Shown piece by piece: positions 1 to 5,526 of a stretch of 6,410 nucleotides of DNA (within the stretch, counting starts at the first letter, position 1; each line of letters opens with the position of its first letter). Origin of the DNA: Planctomycetota bacterium (GTDB lineage Bacteria; Planctomycetota; Planctomycetia; Planctomycetales; Planctomycetaceae); the NCBI GenBank assembly GCA_027622115.1, contig JAQBZS010000447.1:1-6410 (forward strand), written 5' to 3'. A program made the translations under genes and the position numbers. The notes beneath the pieces are model-generated. The model was not told the origin of the DNA. It did no database searches and saw only the letters and a program-made list of their open reading frames with translations.

Positions 1-412
1 GTGGTAGAAGTCCAGACCCAACCCGTCCAGAGGCAGGCGTTGCGGGTCCAGTTCTTCCAACTGCTCGCGAGTAGTTGTCCAGGACCGCTTTGATGCAGCA
101 CGCGTTGTAAGCGTTGATATAAAAGGCGATCTGGTCGGCCCGATCCATGGCCTTCAAATCCGCATCCGCCTGCCACGCCATGAAGGCATTGAATCGAGCA
201 ATGTCTTGTTTGTTCTTGGCCAACGCACGGTAATCGAAGTAATCACCTTTCACGTATTTCTTGAGGATGTAGTCATAATCCTGCGGTTGCCCTTTGACCG
301 AATCGCCCGACTTGGGTTTCGCCGGCTTTGAATCGCCAAAGCATTCGAGCGCCGATGTCGAAGTGAAGAAGAGAGTGAAGCAAACGGTGGCCACGTGCGC
401 GAGTTTCTGCAT
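1..412 (-). CDS. Secreted DUF547-domain protein, N-terminal part, frame broken near the window edge
   Basis: Function is unknown; DUF547 proteins are widespread in bacteria and usually exported. From the ATG at 412 the product opens with an apparent signal peptide (residues 1-21, hydrophobic VATVCFTLFF, likely cut after STSA). A Lys/Pro/Gly-rich linker follows, then the conserved DUF547 segment around residues 96-114, including the YINAYN core at 98-103 and LDNY at 111-114. A GGGAGA ribosome binding site at 421-426, 8 nt upstream, supports this start. After residue 114 the frame turns into unlikely Arg/Gly/Pro-rich sequence, while another minus-strand frame becomes gene-like (REQLEELDPQRLPLDGLGLD). 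A frameshift or rearrangement therefore lies near 58-77. Only about 115 residues of a family usually more than twice that length are seen, and the 3' end is outside the window. A weak -10-like GATAAT (485-490, minus) lies upstream, with no good -35. The DUF547 call is fairly firm; the state of the 3' part is open. Confidence 0.72.
   Translation of the reverse strand, partial: MQKLAHVATVCFTLFFTSTSALECFGDSKPAKPKSGDSVKGQPQDYDYILKKYVKGDYFDYRALAKNKQDIARFNAFMAWQADADLKAMDRADQIAFYINAYNACCIKAVLDNYSRAVGRTGPATPASGRVGSGLLP
58..77. repeat. 20-bp near-perfect palindrome at a reading-frame break
   Basis: The 20 bases at 58-77 read almost the same on both strands: a CAACT/AGTTG outer arm and a perfect CTCGCGAG centre, with one mismatched pair between them. 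It lies exactly where the DUF547 reading frame stops looking real and another frame takes over. It may be a recombination or assembly joint, or chance; the flanks beyond 58 and 77 do not extend the symmetry. Confidence 0.6.
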
Positions 413-654
413 TCGAGATGTCTCCCAGAAGGTTGAGGTCAACAGACACCGCGTCGCATGCGCGTCACGCCGAACCGGTGCCCAATTATCGACAGCCGCA
501 CCAGCCTAGCATAAGGAAACCTGCGCACGAAAGCGTCGTACATAAGGCTGGCTAATCGACCGTTCGTGTGCTGACAGTGGATTGCCAAAGTCACGCGATC
601 GTCATCAACAGCAGCCCGCCTGTGATTTGATCAGCACTTCGGGTTTGCGGATCA

Positions 655-1401
655 TCAGCATCCGTTTGAGCCCGTGTTGATGTCGGCTGCCGTCAATTGA
701 CCGTTGTGCAACGACGTGGCCACCAACACTGCGTCGGCACCGGCGTCTTCAAATGCGGCGATGTCCGCGACCCTCGAGATTCCGCCACCGGAAATGATGC
801 GAATTTCTGGGTGCTTGGCTCGAAGTTCACGACAGAGTTCGAGCACCATTGGCCCCTTGGAAGTTCCGACCGCCGCGAGATCGAGCACAATCAATTGCGT
901 AACACCGGTTTGGATTGCTTCATTCGCGATGCCAAGTGGCGTTGGATCCGACCACGCGGCCAAATCGCCCAACGGCCGACCCTGCTGCAGGTCCAGACTG
1001 AAGATGATCCGAGAGGGATCAATGTCGGCAGCCAACTCGGACAGCAATTGCGGATTGGGAATGGACTCCAGCCCCACGATCACGGATTGAATTTGCAGAC
1101 GCATCAGTTCTGACGCAAGTCTTGTTTCGCGCACGCCGGCATCGACCAGTAGTCGAAAACCGTGCTCAGTCAGCGATTGAATCGATTTCGCGTTCAATCG
1201 CGCATGCACAATCGAGTCCAAATCAGCGACGTAGAATTCGTTCAATCCGAAGCGTTCACGGATCGCCATCGCGACGTCCAATGGGACCGCCGATTCGCAA
1301 ATCAGACTTTCAATCGGGCGATAGTCGTCACGTTGACCGGCGACGCCACGGACCACAACATGATCCAAGATATCCAGCACCGGTAACACTTGAATCGGCA
1401 T
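655..1401 (-). CDS. HisA-like (COG1411-type) TIM-barrel protein
   Basis: A 248-residue protein of the HisA/HisF superfamily. Visible marks are: strand 1 with PVLDILDHVVV (4-14, Asp10 in the HisA catalytic-base position); GQRDDYRPI (22-30), which resembles the signature of the HisA-related COG1411 family rather than true HisA; a second Asp in VLDLAAVGTSKGP (172-184), matching the catalytic acid and phosphate-binding loop; SGGGIS (204-209); and AVLVATSLHNGQLT (224-237), like the C-terminal phosphate loop of HisA. It was probably built as a phosphosugar-binding isomerase-like enzyme. COG1411 members occur with tetrahydromethanopterin C1 genes in methanogens, methylotrophs and planctomycetes, but their reaction is not known to me. 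The ATG at 1401 is chosen because the family fold begins at MPIQVLPVLD. An in-frame ATG at 1542 would add 47 residues translated from an inverted-repeat element. The ribosome binding site is weak (GAGA). No histidine genes adjoin, so a histidine role is unlikely. Confidence 0.8.
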   Translation of the reverse strand: MPIQVLPVLDILDHVVVRGVAGQRDDYRPIESLICESAVPLDVAMAIRERFGLNEFYVADLDSIVHARLNAKSIQSLTEHGFRLLVDAGVRETRLASELMRLQIQSVIVGLESIPNPQLLSELAADIDPSRIIFSLDLQQGRPLGDLAAWSDPTPLGIANEAIQTGVTQLIVLDLAAVGTSKGPMVLELCRELRAKHPEIRIISGGGISRVADIAAFEDAGADAVLVATSLHNGQLTAADINTGSNGC

Positions 1402-1428
1402 GAGTGTCTCACGTGGGGCGAGCGAATC

Positions 1429-1526
1429 GGGGTCAGGCTTACGTATTTCAGATTTGGCGGGCATTCGATCCGGAATCACCATCCACGGAAAACCGCAAAA
1501 TCTGAAATCCGTAAGCCTGACGCCCC
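1429..1526. repeat. MITE/REPIN-like inverted-repeat element, copy 1
   Basis: The left arm at 1429-1461 starts GGGGTCAGGCTTACG and ends ATTTGGCGGG. The right arm at about 1493-1526 is its reverse complement with a one-base insertion and a few substitutions. The arms enclose a loop of about 31 nt, so transcripts of either strand could fold into a long hairpin. The arms match those of the element at 1672-1768 (left arms agree at 30 of 33 positions), whereas the loops do not clearly match. No transposase or obvious target-site duplication is visible. The form fits a non-autonomous element of the REPIN/MITE sort, presumably mobilised in trans. It has no T tract, so it is not a standard intrinsic terminator. 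Confidence 0.85.
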
Positions 1527-1671
1527 AGTCTCCGACTCGCATGTTTCTCGAAGGTATGTCAATTCAATTACAACGCCCGAAATTCAAGAGAGTGGCGAGG
1601 CAGCGATTCCGTATTACGGCGAAATTGGCGAATTGAACTCCGATCCAAAGAACGACGGAATTGAGGACTTG

Positions 1672-1768
1672 GGGGTCAGGCTTACGACTTTCACATTTGG
1701 CGGGATGAGGTTCTTGATGAATCCGAAGCCCAACGCCCGCCAAATCTGAAAGACGTAAGCCCGACCCC
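1672..1768. repeat. MITE/REPIN-like inverted-repeat element, copy 2
   Basis: The left arm at 1672-1704 and the right arm at 1736-1768 are 33 nt each and match as reverse complements at 30 of 33 positions without gaps. Both carry the GGGGTC-GGCTTACG outer and ATTTGGCGGG inner motifs, around a 31-nt loop. This is the better preserved of the two copies in the window and lies 145 bp from the other, in the same intergenic gap. It sits about 45 bp past the stop codon of the isomerase gene and could act as a hairpin stabilising the 3' end of that message, although no T tract follows it. Confidence 0.88.
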
Positions 1769-1812
1769 GCAAAGCGTCTTGCGAGCAGCGACGGGCTGTC
1801 CGCCAATCCTCG

Positions 1813-2658
1813 CTACCGACGATCGGCGTCATGGCCGCATTGACGAAGTTTTGCCGACAGGAAATCGTAAGACTCCTTAACAACCGTCGGGGCCATGTGC
1901 GAATGACGGCTTAGCTCGACATTGACCGGGCCGGCGTATTCGATGTCCACGAGCGTCTGAATCACGGCATCGAAGTCGATCTCCCCCTCGCCGAATCGCA
2001 GGTGCTCATGCACGCCTCGCACCATGTCCTCGATGTGGATGTTGAGAATACGATCCTTCCAGCGGTGAAGATGGTCGCTGACCGGTCCGTCTTCCAGACA
2101 TTGCACGTGACCAATGTCGATGGTCAGCCCCAACTCGGATGGCCCGATCGCTGCATCCAGTTCCGCGAATCGCTCGAATGTATCGATAAACATCCCCGGT
2201 TCCGGCTCGAAGGCCAACGAGACGCCGCGCTGATTCGCGGCATCAATCAACGGACGAATGTGGTCCGCCAAGATTTGGATTCCGTCTCGCTTGGAATTGG
2301 GACTCAAGCAGCCGGACCAGAACGACACCGCTTCCGCCTTGAGTTCGGCCGCGATGTCGATGCACCGCAGCAAGAAGTCGATCCGTAATTCTTCATGGGG
2401 ACCAAAAAACGTGGGCTCGTGCTTCTGCTGTGGATCGAGCAGAAACCGAGCCCCTGTTTCGATAACGCACTTCAAACCCAGCCGCCGCAACAGTGCGCGA
2501 GTCTCGATCAATTCGCGCGACAAGGTTGGCGAAAACGGGTCCAGCCAATAGTGGTCGACGGTGATCGCCACGGCTTGGTAACCAACGTCCGCAATCAATT
2601 GCAACGCGTCCGTCAAACGGTGATTGCAAAGCCCATTGGTATTGTAACCGAGTCTCAC
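1813..2658 (-). CDS. Sugar phosphate isomerase/epimerase-like TIM-barrel protein (AP endonuclease 2 family fold)
   Basis: A 281-residue protein with the xylose-isomerase-like TIM barrel. Likely divalent-metal ligands sit in the usual order: Glu151 in LAFEPEPG (148-155), Asp181 and His184 in LTIDIGH (178-184), His208 in LNIHIED (205-211), and Glu248 in NVELS (246-250). The segment HEHLRFGEGEIDF (217-229) is typical of the family's late loop. Length is normal for the family, which covers epimerases, isomerases and inositol-catabolism enzymes; the substrate cannot be read from the sequence. No signal peptide is seen, so it is probably cytosolic. The start is GTG at 2658, preceded by an AAAGG Shine-Dalgarno-like site. 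The GTG overlaps the TGA of the upstream lipoprotein gene (GTGA), suggesting translational coupling. Fold call firm, exact reaction open. Confidence 0.85.
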   Translation of the reverse strand: MRLGYNTNGLCNHRLTDALQLIADVGYQAVAITVDHYWLDPFSPTLSRELIETRALLRRLGLKCVIETGARFLLDPQQKHEPTFFGPHEELRIDFLLRCIDIAAELKAEAVSFWSGCLSPNSKRDGIQILADHIRPLIDAANQRGVSLAFEPEPGMFIDTFERFAELDAAIGPSELGLTIDIGHVQCLEDGPVSDHLHRWKDRILNIHIEDMVRGVHEHLRFGEGEIDFDAVIQTLVDIEYAGPVNVELSRHSHMAPTVVKESYDFLSAKLRQCGHDADRR

Positions 2659-2987
2659 TGGCCTTTGACTTTGTTGTGGGCACCCGAGAAAAACTTCACG
2701 AACGGATTGTTCGCCGCGTTGCCCTTCGGCTGTGAAGTCGTGGTCTTGGAACCCGGATTTCCAGGTTGATTGGCACCCGGATGTACGCCGGGGCCGGCGA
2801 CGGTTTCGGTTTTCTTTTCAGGGCTCACTCCCGGCGACACGGACTTTGCCGGGTTTGGATCGACGACCCCCTGCGTTTTCGCCGGTGTGTTCGACACAGA
2901 CTTGTTGTCGGCGTTGCTCATGGTTTTGGTGTCTCCGCAGCCGATTAACAATCCCAATACGATGGTAAAACCGAGCAATTGCTTCAT
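2655..2987 (-). CDS. Small Pro/Ser/Thr/Lys-rich lipoprotein of unknown function
   Basis: A 110-residue protein with a clear lipoprotein signal: MKQ, a hydrophobic stretch LLGFTIVLGL (4-13), then the lipobox L-I-G-C with Cys17 as the lipidated residue. The mature part is low in complexity, rich in Pro, Ser, Thr, Lys, Asn and Gly (about 20-90), so it is probably a flexible tether, followed by a short C-terminal segment around NNPFVKFF. No known domain is recognised. The ATG at 2987 is chosen over one at 3029 because only it places a signal peptide at the N terminus and an AAGGA site 7 nt upstream. The stop overlaps the start of the isomerase gene by 4 bp, so the two are probably co-transcribed. 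A 146-bp gap separates it from the upstream gene, and no convincing promoter was seen in it. Confidence 0.75.
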   Translation of the reverse strand: MKQLLGFTIVLGLLIGCGDTKTMSNADNKSVSNTPAKTQGVVDPNPAKSVSPGVSPEKKTETVAGPGVHPGANQPGNPGSKTTTSQPKGNAANNPFVKFFSGAHNKVKGQ

Positions 2988-2994
2988 GAAATCA

Positions 2995-2999
2995 TCCTT
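2995..2999 (-). promoter_or_regulatory. Ribosome binding site deciding the lipoprotein start
   Basis: AAGGA on the minus strand, 7 nt before the ATG at 2987. It supports that start over the in-frame ATG 42 bases further upstream, which would bury the signal peptide. Confidence 0.6.
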
Positions 3000-3133
3000 G
3001 TGATCGAGGTGTGACCGCTGAGTCGGCAATGTCTGCAGCCGACCGCGTGGATTACGAAAACCGATTGTCGCGAATCCCCAAGGACCGATCCAGCGTACGC
3101 GCCAATCCGCAAGACCGACGGAGCGAACCCGCT

Positions 3134-4459
3134 TTATTTCGGAGCCACAAATTTGAGTCGATTCGGGATTGGCTGATTCGCCGCGGTCGCGTCCAGCAAT
3201 GACTGAGCGGTCGCTCGCACGACATTTCCACGCGGCAACTCAACCGTGAGTTTTCGCAGATCATCGATCGCGTTGTCTTTCTTCTTGTGAAGATCAAGCC
3301 ATGCCATGCCCAGCCGGTGATATTCCGTCTCGAACATCTTTGGCGAATCGCGGATGAGCGCCGGGAGACGTACTTCCAAAGATTGACCGTTGGCGTTCGT
3401 CCGCAAGTAGATGTCGTGATAGAAGGTCGGTCGCTGTTGACTCAACCCCGTCAATGGCGGGGCGGCGTCGCGGTGTTTCCAGGGAACATGAACCCGAATT
3501 CGCGGAAGACTTGCCACGATGTGACCAGCGCGAACGGCCTCGATTCCGATCAGGTAAATGTTGCCGGGAACAAGCTGCATCTTCCCCACGCCGCGCTGAC
3601 CAACGGGCCACGATGTCTCGTTGACCTGCACTGTCTCGGTCACGATCGACGGCGACATCGTCGACATGCCCGGATGTTGAGTCGGAGCGGACAACGTCAG
3701 CTTGACGTTGTAGTGATCGACGGCGGTTTGCGGGGGGCTCTTCCACGTGAGTTCGAACTGATCGTCGACGGCATCCCAATCCTGCACGTTCGCGGACAAC
3801 TGCGACTGCACGAACATGATGGGATACCGGATCACTTCCCCTTCCTGCAATTCGATCACTGCGGGAGGCTTGTTCGCATCGACCGACCTTGGATCGCGGG
3901 CGTCGGCGATCTGCAATCCCTCATTGGATTCCATGAGTAAATCCCACCGGTTCCCGCTTTCCTCGAAGTTCGCGGTTGGAACCAAGACTTCGACCAGCAC
4001 CGGCATCTTGGGTAGCCCTTCGATCCGCACGAAGCCGTTCTCGTTAGTGACGCCGTAACGGCACTTGTTGCGATCTTGACCACGGTATCCGAAGGAGTCG
4101 TACGGCTCCTCCAGCATCGGCTGTGTCGCGTAGAGAAGCGTGTCAACTTGAATGCCGAATCCGGGCTGCGGCGGTCGTTGCTTCTTAACCAGCACGTGGA
4201 TGCCTTGAACTCCCTGCAACCTTTGTCCGCGCTTCACGAAGCGGAATTCGACTCCACACTTCCCAGATCGAACGTCCTCGTCGGCCGGCTGCCAGGTCTG
4301 TTTGAGGTTGTTCCAATCGAATGGAGGTGGCGGCAGGACGGGTCGTAGTTCGACCGGTATGGGTTCCTGGCCGACTCGCTTCAGCATGTCGTTCATGCCG
4401 GCCCAATCTCCCTGCAACAATCTCAGTTTGGCGAGTGACAGACCGGCCTTGTTCCACAA
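3134..4459 (-). CDS. C-terminal part of a split secreted protein (helical start, carboxypeptidase-regulatory-like and FN3-like regions)
   Basis: Open for 441 codons from a TTG at 4459, but probably not an independent gene. It has no signal peptide, the TTG has no ribosome binding site, and it begins inside an amphipathic helix (LWNKAGLSLAKLRLLQGDWAGM) that looks like the second half of a TPR-type pair started in the upstream ORF. Residues 66-165 resemble a carboxypeptidase-regulatory-like beta domain (YGVTNENGFVRIEGLPKMPV at 135-154). Residues 233-325 look like an Ig/FN3-type sandwich (FELTWKSPP, DHYNVKLTLSAP, NIYLIGIEAVRAG). A helical tail follows (375-425). Probably extracytoplasmic if joined to the upstream part. 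A real alternative start is the ATG at 4396, with GGGAGA 10 nt upstream. Domain names are by pattern, not search. Confidence 0.6.
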   Translation of the reverse strand: MWNKAGLSLAKLRLLQGDWAGMNDMLKRVGQEPIPVELRPVLPPPPFDWNNLKQTWQPADEDVRSGKCGVEFRFVKRGQRLQGVQGIHVLVKKQRPPQPGFGIQVDTLLYATQPMLEEPYDSFGYRGQDRNKCRYGVTNENGFVRIEGLPKMPVLVEVLVPTANFEESGNRWDLLMESNEGLQIADARDPRSVDANKPPAVIELQEGEVIRYPIMFVQSQLSANVQDWDAVDDQFELTWKSPPQTAVDHYNVKLTLSAPTQHPGMSTMSPSIVTETVQVNETSWPVGQRGVGKMQLVPGNIYLIGIEAVRAGHIVASLPRIRVHVPWKHRDAAPPLTGLSQQRPTFYHDIYLRTNANGQSLEVRLPALIRDSPKMFETEYHRLGMAWLDLHKKKDNAIDDLRKLTVELPRGNVVRATAQSLLDATAANQPIPNRLKFVAPK

Positions 4460-4460
4460 C

Positions 4461-5417
4461 TCAGACAGACTTCGCTTCGCTGTGCTCGAAGGCGATCTTC
4501 ATGGCCGCGTCGAGCGTGTCGTAGTTCTCGTCGGGATCCTCGCGATTCCATAGGGAACTGTAGCTGTTGGATGGGGCGGACCACTTCAACTCGCTGGACA
4601 CCAATCCGTTGCGGATGATCGTGGCGAGTTGCCAAGCGACTTGTGGATTCGGCTGCTTCTTCAATTCACGGCGATAGAGTTCCTTGATCGCTTGAGTGGG
4701 CGGGTGGATGTGTCCCAGATTGTAAATTCGCTTCATATCGGCCAAGTACATCGGGATATTGGAGTCGAACGGATCTCGATCGATGATCTCCTGGAGCGAC
4801 GTGGTTCTCTCTTTTCCGGCTTTCACCTCGATTTCGACGATTGCGTTGACCGCGCTGCGACGAACTTGGGCGGAACCGCCAGTTGCGAATCGACGGAGCG
4901 CGGGCATCGCATCCGAGCCCATCCCGCGAAGCGCGTTGACCGCGGCACCGCGAATCTGCTCGGTCTCCTGCTCGTCCTTCCCGACGTGTTCCAGCAGCGG
5001 CACCAACTCGGCTGACGCCCATGACATCTTTCCGAGACTCATGAACAGGATGGTTCGAATCGGCACGTTCCACGTCCAACCGTCGGGTTCCTTCGCAGCT
5101 TTGTTCTTTGCCAGTTTCAACAACTCCGGCAAGACGGGGCGAGCGGCGGCACCCATGTCGGCGAGCGTCTTCAAGGCATAGCCCGAATGGCGATGGTTGT
5201 CCCGAACCAGCCGAGCCAACGCAGGCACGGCGGCCGCACCCATTTCGGCCAGCGCCTTCTTCGCGTTTTGCGATTCGCCAAACTTGCCAGCGTCCCAGAC
5301 GTGAATCCACTCCTCAGCGGTTCGCTGGGGTTCGTCTGCGGCGGTTTGCGAAACGCCCATCGTGAGCAACATGCCGACGATCAGTACACGCGACGCCAGC
5401 GATCGTTGACTCGACAT
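4461..5417 (-). CDS. Secreted HEAT-repeat protein, probably the N-terminal part of a split gene
   Basis: A 318-residue product. Residues 1-27 form a signal peptide (SLASRVLIVGMLLTMGVSQTAA, cut before DEP). HEAT/PBS-lyase-like repeats follow, with the A-L-A-x-M-G-x-x-A-x-P-x-L pattern at about 53-70, 81-100 and 159-178, and less regular helices between and up to 197. The rest (205-315) is helical and TPR-like. Such proteins are usually scaffolds for protein contact, not enzymes; the partner is unknown. The ATG at 5417 is supported by AGAAGGG (5426-5432) 8 nt upstream. The frame ends at TGA 4461-4463, one base before the next ORF's TTG, just after a GCGAAGCGAA tandem repeat. Restoring one 5-bp unit would read straight on as EHSEAKRSLSELWNKAG, so a frameshift in one long gene is likely. 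The 109-bp gap upstream suggests its own transcription, but no firm promoter was seen. Confidence 0.75.
   Translation of the reverse strand: MSSQRSLASRVLIVGMLLTMGVSQTAADEPQRTAEEWIHVWDAGKFGESQNAKKALAEMGAAAVPALARLVRDNHRHSGYALKTLADMGAAARPVLPELLKLAKNKAAKEPDGWTWNVPIRTILFMSLGKMSWASAELVPLLEHVGKDEQETEQIRGAAVNALRGMGSDAMPALRRFATGGSAQVRRSAVNAIVEIEVKAGKERTTSLQEIIDRDPFDSNIPMYLADMKRIYNLGHIHPPTQAIKELYRRELKKQPNPQVAWQLATIIRNGLVSSELKWSAPSNSYSSLWNREDPDENYDTLDAAMKIAFEHSEAKSV
4470..4481. repeat. 5-bp tandem repeat at a frame break
   Basis: CTTCGCTTCGCT on the plus strand (AGCGAAGCGAAG on the coding strand) is 2.4 copies of a 5-bp unit. It lies 7 bases before the stop that ends the HEAT-repeat ORF. Gain of one unit, or loss of one base, would fuse that ORF to the one beginning at 4459. 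Confidence 0.7.
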
Positions 5418-5526
5418 GGATTAAACCCTTCTGCTCCAAAGAAAATCAAAACGCAAGTATTGATCGTAAAGCCGCTTCCATGATGGTCGTCGAGCATCAA
5501 CTCCAAATCCGGCCAGCCCACGCCGC

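Larger units (their letters stand above)
1402..1812. other. 411-bp gene-free gap carrying two repeat elements
   Basis: This gap separates the isomerase gene (ends at 1813) from the HisA-like gene (starts at 1401), both on the minus strand. Nearly half of it is two related inverted-repeat elements (1429-1526 and 1672-1768). Between them (1527-1671) no gene, tRNA or clear terminator was seen. A TTGACA-like hexamer on the minus strand (1557-1562) has no matching -10 at proper spacing, so the promoter of the HisA-like gene is not defined. ORFs across this gap translate the repeats and look spurious. Confidence 0.7.

Noticed and set aside
602..613. TGC TGT TGA as a possible selenocysteine codon extending the Cys-Cys micro-ORF
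   Set aside because: The next codon is also TGA and no SECIS-like hairpin was seen directly after it.
697..1113. Plus-strand ORFs opposite the HisA-like gene, and similar plus-strand ORFs opposite the isomerase, HEAT and radical SAM genes
   Set aside because: They are antisense shadows: Arg/Ser/Pro-rich, without recognisable domains, and opposite clearly conserved minus-strand proteins.
1390..1749. Plus-strand 119-codon ORF across the intergenic gap
   Set aside because: It translates the arms of both repeat elements and the unconserved sequence between them, and has no ribosome binding site or domain.
3022..3043. GTCGGC/GCCGAC inverted repeat, as a terminator downstream of the 3134-4459 ORF
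   Set aside because: The stem is only 6 bp with a 10-nt loop and no T tract follows on the minus strand, so it is not a credible intrinsic terminator.
4461..4481. Programmed -1 ribosomal frameshift at the HEAT ORF end
   Set aside because: No X_XXY_YYZ slippery heptamer is present; the tandem 5-bp repeat points to an indel instead. Not fully excluded.
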